Both the position numbers and the translations under genes were made by a program. A stretch of DNA of 64,000 nucleotides. Source: Streptomyces coffeae. GTDB taxonomy: Bacteria > Actinomycetota > Actinomycetes > Streptomycetales > Streptomycetaceae. The stretch covers positions 124,001-188,000 of the forward strand of contig NZ_JAERRF010000013.1 of assembly GCF_016741875.1 (NCBI RefSeq), given 5' to 3'. Within the stretch, counting starts at the first letter, position 1. Each line of letters starts with the position of its first letter. Below are positions 42,775 to 49,324 of this stretch, one piece after another. The notes under the pieces are model-generated. The model saw only the letters and a list, made by a program, of their open reading frames with translations, did not search any database and was not told the DNA's origin.

Positions 42775-43179
42775 TCATCGCGACCGTTCCCGTCCCCGTC
42801 CCCGTCCCCGCCCCCGTTCCCGCCCCCGCCGACCGCTCGGCGCGGACCACGGCACCTCCGCCCGTACCAGCGCGCGGGCCAACGGCTCACCGCTGTCCCG
42901 TGCGTACGCCATCCGTTCCCGCACCTCGGCCATCGTGCGCGGCCGGTAGCCCGGTCCGCCGCAGCACCCCATGGGGAAGCGGATGCCCGCGTGCAGCAGC
43001 AGCGAGAGCGTCCGCCACCCCTCGGTGTCCCGGCGCGGGGGCGGCGCGAAGGCGGCCCCGACATGGATCAGCGGCTCCGCGCAGCGCGGACAGCGCCGTT
43101 CGGGATGGCGGGCGTCCCGCGGCTGTTTGTAGGAAGCCCGGCAGGGGAGGCAGACGTACGAGGTCTTCGCGGGCGGCAT
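42775..43179 (-). CDS. Small zinc-ribbon protein with Arg/Gly repeat tail, function unknown
   Basis: 134-residue protein. An N-terminal CxxC (SYVCLPCRASYK) and a second CPRC (ERRCPRCAEPL) should bind zinc; the middle WRTLSLLLHAGIRFPMGCCGG and YRPRTMAEVRERMAYARD is conserved-looking but unnamed. The C-terminal GRRGRERGRGRGRGRERSR is encoded by a CCCCGT-type hexamer repeat at 42788-42835 and is probably variable. It ends the MarR/hydrolase/zinc-ribbon run on the minus strand, 34 bases after the hydrolase. No function can be given. Confidence 0.7.
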   Translation of the reverse strand: MPPAKTSYVCLPCRASYKQPRDARHPERRCPRCAEPLIHVGAAFAPPPRRDTEGWRTLSLLLHAGIRFPMGCCGGPGYRPRTMAEVRERMAYARDSGEPLARALVRAEVPWSAPSGRRGRERGRGRGRGRERSR

Positions 43180-43213
43180 GGGACCGAGGGTAGGTGTGCC
43201 GCCGACCGCCCTT

Positions 43214-44104
43214 CTAGGTGTTTTTCCCGGTGGCGGCCCGTTCCACCTTCTCCAGCAGCGCGGTCAGGATCGGCTCGGCGTGCGTCCACAGCAGCGCACC
43301 ACCGATCCCGGGCACAACGCGGCGGTGGGCGCCGGGAATACGGGACGTGAGGAGGGCCCCGTTGTCGGGGGAGTGGCTGGTGTCCCGTTCGCCGTACCAG
43401 ATCTCGACCGGTACCTCGATCCTCGACAGGTCGAACGGCCACCGCCCCATGGCCAGGACGGTGTCGCGGGCGTAACCGGCCGCGTCGTGGGCGAACCCCT
43501 CGTCCAGAGCCCGGCGGTAGGCGGCGTCGAAGCGGGGATCCTGGTAGACGGCCAGATCGCAGTCGGGCGCACCGCCCAGCACCATCCCCCGCATCGCCTC
43601 CGCGGTGAAGCCCGCGAAGAACGCCTCGGCCCCGTCCGGGTCGGCGGCGGTGCGCTCCACGAGGCCGCGTACCTCCTCCGGCAGGGCGGCCGCGAACTCC
43701 GGCGCGGCGACCTCGTCCGCACCCGAGACAACGGCCAGCGCGGAGGCTCCACCCTCGACGGCGCAGGCGAGCGCGAACGGAGCGCCCTGCGAGTTCCCGA
43801 CCATGGCCGGGCGGCCGAGCCCACCCGCGTCGCTGAGCTGCCGGAGGTCGGCGGCGACATCGGAGAAGGTGCGGCTGGGCGCGGGCGTCGAGGCCCCGAT
43901 CCCGGGGCGGTCCACGGAGATGAGACGCACCCCGAGCGCCCCGACGACATCCCTCCCGAACCCCAGCCACCGGCTGGTGGCGGCGCCGGGACACAACACC
44001 ACCGGCACGCCGTCCGACGGCCCCCACTCGGCCCACCCCAGCGACCGTCCGTCGCTCAGCCGTGTCTCACCGAGCCGGTCCGGCTCCCCCGCGTATCCAC
44101 TCAT
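43214..44104 (-). CDS. Alpha/beta-hydrolase
   Basis: 296-residue alpha/beta-hydrolase fold enzyme. The oxyanion strand is GVPVVLCPGAATSRWLG, the helper DRPGIGASTPAPSRTFSD, the nucleophile elbow is GNSQG in PAMVGNSQGAPFALACAVEG, and an acidic residue and histidine follow in VPVEIWYGERDTSHSPDNGA and the C-terminal WTHAEPIL. Three ATGs crowd the start (44104, 44113 and 44116) with no clear ribosome site; MSGYAGEPDRLGET from 44104 is used. It lies 58 bases downstream of a MarR gene on the same strand, so the two are probably cotranscribed. Substrate unknown. Confidence 0.83.
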   Translation of the reverse strand: MSGYAGEPDRLGETRLSDGRSLGWAEWGPSDGVPVVLCPGAATSRWLGFGRDVVGALGVRLISVDRPGIGASTPAPSRTFSDVAADLRQLSDAGGLGRPAMVGNSQGAPFALACAVEGGASALAVVSGADEVAAPEFAAALPEEVRGLVERTAADPDGAEAFFAGFTAEAMRGMVLGGAPDCDLAVYQDPRFDAAYRRALDEGFAHDAAGYARDTVLAMGRWPFDLSRIEVPVEIWYGERDTSHSPDNGALLTSRIPGAHRRVVPGIGGALLWTHAEPILTALLEKVERAATGKNT

Positions 44105-44162
44105 GATCGCCATCATGGCGACGCGCGGACCGCGTGCGCACCCGGGTTTCCCCGGCCTCCGC

Positions 44163-44687
44163 TCAGCCCTCTTCCTTCGCCTTCTTGAGCTCCTCCGTCT
44201 TGAGCCCCTCCGTCTTGAGCTTCTCTTCCTTGAGCTTCTCTTCCTTGAGCTTTTTCCACACCTGGCTGAGGGCCGTGAGGTCGTCCTCGTCGAGGATGTC
44301 GGTGAAGACGGGGGCGAGGCAGGCGCGGCGGGTGGCGTCGGCCTCCTCGAAGAGCCGGCGGCCCTCGGGAGTGAGGCTGATCTCCACGGAGCGGGCGTCA
44401 TGCGCGGCGGGCGTACGCGTGACCAGTCCGCGGTTCCGCAGGGCGTCGATCACGCGTGAGACCTGGCTGCGGCTGAGCATGGTGCTGTTGCCGAGCACGG
44501 ACGCGGGGACCGGGTCGGGGCTGGAGGCGAGCCAGAGCATCACCTCGAACCAGGAGACCGGCAGATCGTGCCCCTTGACCAGGGCGCGGTCCACACGTTC
44601 GGTGAGCACGGTTCCGGCCCAGACCAGCCCGTAGAAGGCGTGATCGGCGACGGGCATGTCCGCCTGGGTGAGCTTGCGCTGTGCCAT
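44163..44687 (-). CDS. MarR-family regulator with Lys/Glu repeat tail
   Basis: 174-residue MarR winged-helix regulator. The DNA-binding core is VLGNSTMLSRSQVSRVIDAL, RNRGLVTRTPAAHDARSVEI and SLTPEGRRLFEEADATRRA. The last 30 residues repeat KLKEEKLKEEKLKTEGLK-like units encoded by a 15-base repeat (44206-44250), forming a charged, probably helical tail outside the usual family length. ATG at 44685-44687 begins MAQRKLTQ. It is divergent from an SDR gene and two similar palindromes stand between them, the classic layout for MarR control of both directions. Confidence 0.87.
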   Translation of the reverse strand: MAQRKLTQADMPVADHAFYGLVWAGTVLTERVDRALVKGHDLPVSWFEVMLWLASSPDPVPASVLGNSTMLSRSQVSRVIDALRNRGLVTRTPAAHDARSVEISLTPEGRRLFEEADATRRACLAPVFTDILDEDDLTALSQVWKKLKEEKLKEEKLKTEGLKTEELKKAKEEG

Positions 44688-44705
44688 GGCCCGAGCATAC
44701 CCGGG

Positions 44706-44750
44706 TTGCGTGTGCACACACGCAATGTTTAAGGTGTGTGTGCACGCACA
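44706..44750. promoter_or_regulatory. Tandem MarR operator candidates
   Basis: TTGCGTGTG-CA-CACACGCAA (44706-44725) has perfect 9-bp arms. TGTGTGTGCACGCACA (44735-44750) repeats the core GTGCAC in a less perfect palindrome; centres are 27 bp apart. They fill the gap between the divergent MarR and SDR genes. Confidence 0.65.
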
Positions 44751-44792
44751 TAAGCTGGTCGCCGTCGGCGGCCCCGAGGAAAGGCCCCCCGT

Positions 44793-45668
44793 ATGTCCCT
44801 CGCCGCCCCCTCCGAGACCGCCCCCACCACCGACTCCAAGGTCGTCGTGATCACCGGCACCTCGTCCGGTATGGGCCTGGCCGCCGCCGTGGCCGCGGCC
44901 CAGGCGGGCTGGCGCACCGTCGCGACCCTCCGCGACCCGAGCCGCGCCGACGCCCTGCGCGAGGCGGCCGTGGACGCGGGCGTCGAGCTCGACATCCGCC
45001 GCCTCGACGTCACCGACGAAGCCGCCGCCACCGCCTTGGTCGACGCCGTGATCGCCGACTACGGCCACCTGGACGCCGTGATCAACAACGCGGGCGCGGG
45101 CCACCTGGGCACCCTCGAGAACGAGACCGTCGCCGACGTCCGCGAGGTCATGGAGGTCAACTTCTTCGGCGTCCTCCACCTCTCCAAGGCCGCCCTCCCG
45201 CACCTGCGCGCCTCCAGCGGCCGCCTGATCACCGTCTCCAGCGTCGGCGGCGTCATCGGCCAGCCCTTCAACGAGGCGTACTGTGCCGCCAAGTTCGCGG
45301 TAGAGGGCTACATGGAGAGCCTGGCTCCGGTCGCGGCGGCCCTCGGCGTGACGGTCTCGGTCGTCGAACCGGGCGCGGTGGCCACCGAGTTCGTCAACAA
45401 CATCAACCTCGACCGGGACGCCGAGGTCGCCGCCGCCGGTGCGTACGCCCCCACTCTGCGGGCCTACCTGGAGCGCACCGCCGCCCAGTTCCTCAACGGC
45501 GCCCAGACCCCGGCCGAGGCGGCCCGCACCGTCCTCGAAGCCCTCACCGCCGACACCCCCGCCTTCCGCCTCCAGACCTCCGACTGGGCCCGCGACTTCA
45601 CCGCCATCAAGCTCACGGACGTGGACGGCTCGGCGGTGCTGGGCCTGACGGGGACGTGGATCGGCTGA
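44793..45668 (+). CDS. SDR-family oxidoreductase under MarR control
   Basis: 291-residue classical SDR. Cofactor motif is ITGTSSGMGLAAAVAAAQAG (TGTSSGMG), with INNAGAGHLGTLE as NAG motif, TVSSVGGVIGQ for the catalytic serine and YCAAK for the Tyr/Lys pair. Many such proteins are annotated as ketoreductases. GAGGAAAGG precedes the ATG. Divergence from the MarR gene and the double palindrome between them suggest that the MarR protein senses a compound the SDR modifies. Substrate unknown. Confidence 0.88.
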   Translation: MSLAAPSETAPTTDSKVVVITGTSSGMGLAAAVAAAQAGWRTVATLRDPSRADALREAAVDAGVELDIRRLDVTDEAAATALVDAVIADYGHLDAVINNAGAGHLGTLENETVADVREVMEVNFFGVLHLSKAALPHLRASSGRLITVSSVGGVIGQPFNEAYCAAKFAVEGYMESLAPVAAALGVTVSVVEPGAVATEFVNNINLDRDAEVAAAGAYAPTLRAYLERTAAQFLNGAQTPAEAARTVLEALTADTPAFRLQTSDWARDFTAIKLTDVDGSAVLGLTGTWIG

Positions 45669-46065
45669 CGGGCCGCGGCCGCCGACTGCGCGAAGAGCGC
45701 TTCCGCCGCTCGATCTTCGTGAGATGGGCGTGTCCAGGTGGGGGCGGTCTGCCGGTGCTACGGACACTGCGCGTGGTCTACAGCGACGGCGAGTGCCCCA
45801 TCGAAGCCACGGTCATGGCCAAGGCGGGCCACCTCTACGAGCTCCAGTACGAGTTCACGCCGTCCTGATCTGCCGCCGTCCGCTGTTGAGGTCAGCAGTA
45901 GACGTCACTGACGTCGGCTTCGGACCCTTGATCGTCGCAAGCCACGGCCTCCGTCGCAGGGCTGGCTTCCGCGTGATCGGTATCCGCGAGCGCATCGTGA
46001 TCAGCAACTGCGCCCTACACAGAGCCCCCCGCCAGGACGGGGCACGGATGGGGTACGGCGCGGGG
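45669..46065. other. 397-base gap with a possible gene remnant
   Basis: The plus-strand frame ending with TGA at 45866-45868 contains LRTLRVVYSDGECPIEATVM and AKAGHLYELQYEFTPS, which reads like the C-terminus of a real small protein, but no start with a ribosome site fits. It may be a remnant. Nothing recognisable follows up to 46065. Confidence 0.35.
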
Positions 46066-46911
46066 CTACTGGTGCTTTCCGCTGCCCGTCCCGCCGCTTG
46101 CCTGTCCCGTCCCGCCGCTAACCTGGCCGTTCCCGGTCGCATTGTGCGTACCGCCGGGGTCGGCACCGGATGCGCCGGTGCCGGACGTGCCGTTGCCGGA
46201 CGCGCCGGTGTCCCCCGTTGCGCCGCTGTCGGCGTTCGCGGGGCCCTTGCCGGGTTTGCCCGCGCCGGTGGTCCTGTTCGGGGTGGCCGTAGCCCGCGTC
46301 AGCTGCTCGGAGCAATACGTGGCGACCTTGTCCTGTCCGCCGGCGGCCGTGACGAGCTGCTGCCAGGCCGTCGCGTTGAGTGCTTTGCCGTGCTTCCCGA
46401 CCTGCTCGTAGGCGCGGCAGTGAGCCTCGGTGTCCTGGGCGCGGGAGGGGTGGTCCGTCGGTTCGGGGCGGTCGGAGGACGCCGACGAGGCCGTGCCGCC
46501 CGGCTGGTCCGAGGCGGCCGTCGATGGGTGCGTGGTTCCCCGGCCGGTGTCGGCTCGGTCGGCGGAACCGATGGCCGCGACCGCAACGCCGCCCAGGGCG
46601 AGGCTGGCAAACGCCACGCCGAATGTCATCCGCATCGGGCGCCGTATGCGCCGCTCCTCGGGCCGGCGCCAGTCGTCGCAGCGCCGGGTACGCGCCCGGC
46701 GCGCGCCCGTGCTGCCGTGGGCGGCGGACCGGAAGGCGGCCAGGGCCTGCTGCTCGGCCCTGGGGTCGAGGTGGTCTGCGCGTAGGGCGGCGGTCAGCGC
46801 CGTTTCCAGCGTGGCGGAGTCCTGCACGTCCGGCGGACCGGACACGGTTCCGTCAGGGTGCCCATGCCGGTGACGGACCGGAACTCCGTCGCCGCTCAGT
46901 CGTTCACCCAT
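46066..46911 (-). CDS. Membrane partner (putative anti-sigma-like) of the ECF sigma factor
   Basis: 281-residue single-pass protein. The cytoplasmic part (about 1-90) contains DSATLETALTAALRADHLDP, RAEQQALAAFRSAAHGST and a basic patch, then one TM (about 94-115, MTFGVAFASLALGGVAVAAIG). The outer half has a small domain AHCRAYEQVGKHGKALNATA and VATYCSEQLT, ending in a Gly/Ser/Thr-rich tail. This plan, and the position 82 bases downstream of a sigma factor, indicate an anti-sigma or sigma-associated role; no zinc-binding HxxxCxxC of ZAS-type anti-sigmas is seen. ATG at 46909-46911 (MGERLSGDG). Confidence 0.7.
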   Translation of the reverse strand: MGERLSGDGVPVRHRHGHPDGTVSGPPDVQDSATLETALTAALRADHLDPRAEQQALAAFRSAAHGSTGARRARTRRCDDWRRPEERRIRRPMRMTFGVAFASLALGGVAVAAIGSADRADTGRGTTHPSTAASDQPGGTASSASSDRPEPTDHPSRAQDTEAHCRAYEQVGKHGKALNATAWQQLVTAAGGQDKVATYCSEQLTRATATPNRTTGAGKPGKGPANADSGATGDTGASGNGTSGTGASGADPGGTHNATGNGQVSGGTGQASGGTGSGKHQ

Positions 46912-46993
46912 GTTCGCTTCCGTTCCTGCCTGGCTGTTTCGTTCGAGGTGGCGGGCCTGGCGCTTCCCGGCTGCCTGCTGGTGCCCGCGTCGT

Positions 46994-47653
46994 TCATTTC
47001 GACTCCCCCAGCGTTCGGGAAGCCTCATCCGTCACATCCGCATCCGCCTTGCCGCCGACGCCCAGCTGGCGGGCCAGGCGTTTCAGGCCCCGGTGCGCGG
47101 CCGTGCGCACCGCTCCCGGACGTTTGCCGAGGACGCGTGCCGTGGCCGGACCGTCCAGGCCCATGACGACCCGCAGGAGCACCGCCTCGGCCTGGTCCCG
47201 TGGCAGCCCGCGGACCAGCTCCAGGGCCCGCTCGGTGGAGAGAGACTCCAGGGCCTGGTCATAGGTGTTGTGCGGTCCGGGCAGGTGCAATACGTCCTGT
47301 TCGGTCCCGCCGGCCCGGGGCCGTACGCGCTGGCGGCGCAGATGGTCCAGGGCCCGGTGCCGGGCGATGGTCGCGGTCCAGCCACGGAACCCGGCCCCGT
47401 CCCCCTTGAAACGCCCGAGGTCGCGGGCTATCTCCAGCCAGGCGTCGGAGGCCACGTCCTCCGCGTCGTTGCCGACCAGCCCGTGGAGATAGCCCAGCAG
47501 GCCCGGCTGCACGATCCGGTAGGCCAACGCGAAAGCGGCCTCGTCGCCGTCCTGGGCCCGCGCGATGGCAGCGCCCAGTTCCCCGTCGCATGCCTGTATG
47601 CGCCGGGGTTGCCGTGCCTGGCCCAAGACTGTCCTCGTTCGCACCGGGTTCAT
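46994..47653 (-). CDS. ECF-type RNA polymerase sigma factor
   Basis: 219-residue group 4 sigma factor. Region 2 is DGDEAAFALAYRIVQPGLLG, YLHGLVGNDAEDVASDAWLE and GFRGWTATIARHRALDHLRR; region 4 is LVRGLPRDQAEAVLLRVVMG and RPGAVRTAAHRGLKRLARQL. The N-terminal about 22 residues are extra and the start (ATG 47651-47653) has a weak ribosome site, so an internal start is possible. It precedes the gene for its membrane partner. Targets could include its own promoter or the neighbouring polysaccharide genes; that is inference. Confidence 0.88.
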   Translation of the reverse strand: MNPVRTRTVLGQARQPRRIQACDGELGAAIARAQDGDEAAFALAYRIVQPGLLGYLHGLVGNDAEDVASDAWLEIARDLGRFKGDGAGFRGWTATIARHRALDHLRRQRVRPRAGGTEQDVLHLPGPHNTYDQALESLSTERALELVRGLPRDQAEAVLLRVVMGLDGPATARVLGKRPGAVRTAAHRGLKRLARQLGVGGKADADVTDEASRTLGESK

Positions 47654-48520
47654 AGCGATCCGTGTCGTCCGCCGCGCTCCGGTCGCATCGACGGCCCGTG
47701 GTGAACAGCGTCCGCCGTCAGAGAAGTGTCACAACGCCCCAGGTCTTCACGTCGTCGCCGGAGTCCGGCCGTGCATCCGCCGTAGCGAGAGGACCGGCAC
47801 GGCGGCTCCGGTGAACGGCGCTGTCCCGGCCGGGTGACGTTTCGCGTACCTCGTGCGCTGGCTGAATACCGGGGTCGGTACCGGTCCGGTGCGCACTCCC
47901 GCCGGATGCCGACACCGCCGGACCTCTCTCCGTGCTGCCGCTGACTCCCCCCGGTGAGCCGCGCGGAGAGGGAAGGGGCGGCTGGGAACCCGCCCACTGC
48001 ACGGGTTCCCGGCCGCCCATGCGCATCGGACCGCCGGTGGGCGGCCGGGCGTGGATCACGGATCTCACCGCGTCCGCCGATGCCTGCGCTCCGGTGCGCT
48101 CGCCATCGCTTCGCGGCACAGCAGCCGCAGCGAGCCGTCCCGGGCGAGGCGGTGATGGCACAGCGGGCCGGATCCCACAGCCACACAATGCTTCGGCGCC
48201 GCGGTGCGCTCCTCCTGGTATGAGTGCGTACCTGCGTCTGCGAGCGGTGCCGCCCCCGGCACTGCGCGACAGCGCGACCGTTCGCCGCGGCGGACCAAGA
48301 GCTGGGGGCGTTCTACGCACACGCGGCCGAGTGCGGCGACGCGGTGGTGAAGTGGTTGCCGGCCTGGGGTGCGTTATCGGCCCGCTGCTCACTCCTTGTC
48401 TTGATCGCCCTCTTCGGGGGTTTTGTAGGTCCCGTGAGGCCCAGGTGTAACACTTCCGGCCGCGTTCGCTCTTTCCATGTGGGCGACCGCACCGGTCGGC
48501 CAGGACAGGGGACACGACTC
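47654..48520. other. 867-base gene-poor stretch with a strong hairpin
   Basis: No convincing full gene. A frame from the ATG at 48221 begins MSAYLRLRAVPPPALRDSAT, resembling the start of DUF1877-type proteins, but it breaks after about 25 residues, so a remnant is possible. The hairpin at 47977-48017 is listed separately. The right end holds the promoter for the 48521 gene, including GTGTAACAC near 48451. Confidence 0.4.
47977..48017. repeat. 16-bp-stem inverted repeat
   Basis: GGCGGCTGGGAACCCG (47977-47992) pairs with CGGGTTCCCGGCCGCC (48002-48017), one G-T pair, loop nine bases. No intact gene ends next to it on either strand, so it may end a lost gene or a small RNA. Confidence 0.6.
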
Positions 48521-49324
48521 GTGCGGTGGACAGACGAAAGCGGAGCAGGGTACGGCGAGGATCCGTACGGCAGCCCCGGCTACACCTATGCCTACGGCCA
48601 CGAGTACGCCTACGGCCACGAGTACGGCGGGGGCGTCACCACCGCCACCGCCTCGCCGCCCTGGCACGGGGTGCAGCCCGCGCAGTGGAGGCACCCGACG
48701 GGTCACACCCCGACGGCGTGGGACTCCCCGCACGGTCACGTCCTCCCGCACGGTCACGTCCTCCCGCACAGTCACGTCCTCCCGCACGGTGACGTCCTCA
48801 CCGCGCAGCTCCCGGTGTGCGACACACCCGGCAACCCCGTCCCGGAACCGGGTACGTCCGAGAGTGAGTCCGCGCGGCCCGTCTTCGTCGATTCCTCTGG
48901 GCGACGCCAGCGCCGCGTGCTCCGCGCCGCCCGGCTGCTGGTGATCCCAGCCGGCGGCTATGTCGCCCTGCTGATCAGCACGATGCTGGGCGGCCCCAGC
49001 ATCAGCTCTCCGTTCGTTCCGCACGCGGACTCCACGCACCCGGCCGCGCCCGGGGCGGCCGCACCCGACTCCTCGTCCGGCACCGGACACTCGACGCCGA
49101 GGCCCACCGCGGCGCAGAAGAACTCCGACGCCGCGGTACCCAAGGCCCCCAGCCCCACTGATCGGTCGGCGGCCTCCACCGCCCCGGCGGCTGCGTCCCG
49201 GCCCACGGCTGTGCCCACCACGACCGCCATTCCGACCTCGACCACCTCGTCGGCCTCGACCGCCGCCCCCGCACGCTCCTCCCACGGGCGGGCCCTCGGC
49301 TCGTCCCACAAGCCCGTGAAGTGA
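48521..49324 (+). CDS. MatA-like membrane protein with His-rich repeats
   Basis: 267-residue protein with one TM (about 143-163, LLVIPAGGYVALLISTMLGG). The cytoplasmic part is rich in Tyr, Gly, His and Pro and carries a short repeat, HGHVLP/HSHVLP/HGDVL, encoded by four 18-base units at 48734-48801, after YAYGHEYAYGHEY. The outer part is Ser/Thr/Ala/Pro-rich like a cell-wall stalk. GTG at 48521 has AGGGGA ahead; the frame extends upstream but without a ribosome site. It overlaps the following synthase by GTGA, so both act together; MatA of Streptomyces pellets is the nearest known idea. Homology to MatA is not shown by eye. Confidence 0.65.
   Translation: MRWTDESGAGYGEDPYGSPGYTYAYGHEYAYGHEYGGGVTTATASPPWHGVQPAQWRHPTGHTPTAWDSPHGHVLPHGHVLPHSHVLPHGDVLTAQLPVCDTPGNPVPEPGTSESESARPVFVDSSGRRQRRVLRAARLLVIPAGGYVALLISTMLGGPSISSPFVPHADSTHPAAPGAAAPDSSSGTGHSTPRPTAAQKNSDAAVPKAPSPTDRSAASTAPAAASRPTAVPTTTAIPTSTTSSASTAAPARSSHGRALGSSHKPVK

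Noticed and set aside
48734..48801. Possible CRISPR array
   Set aside because: The 18-base units are directly adjacent without spacers and encode a His-rich peptide repeat in frame.
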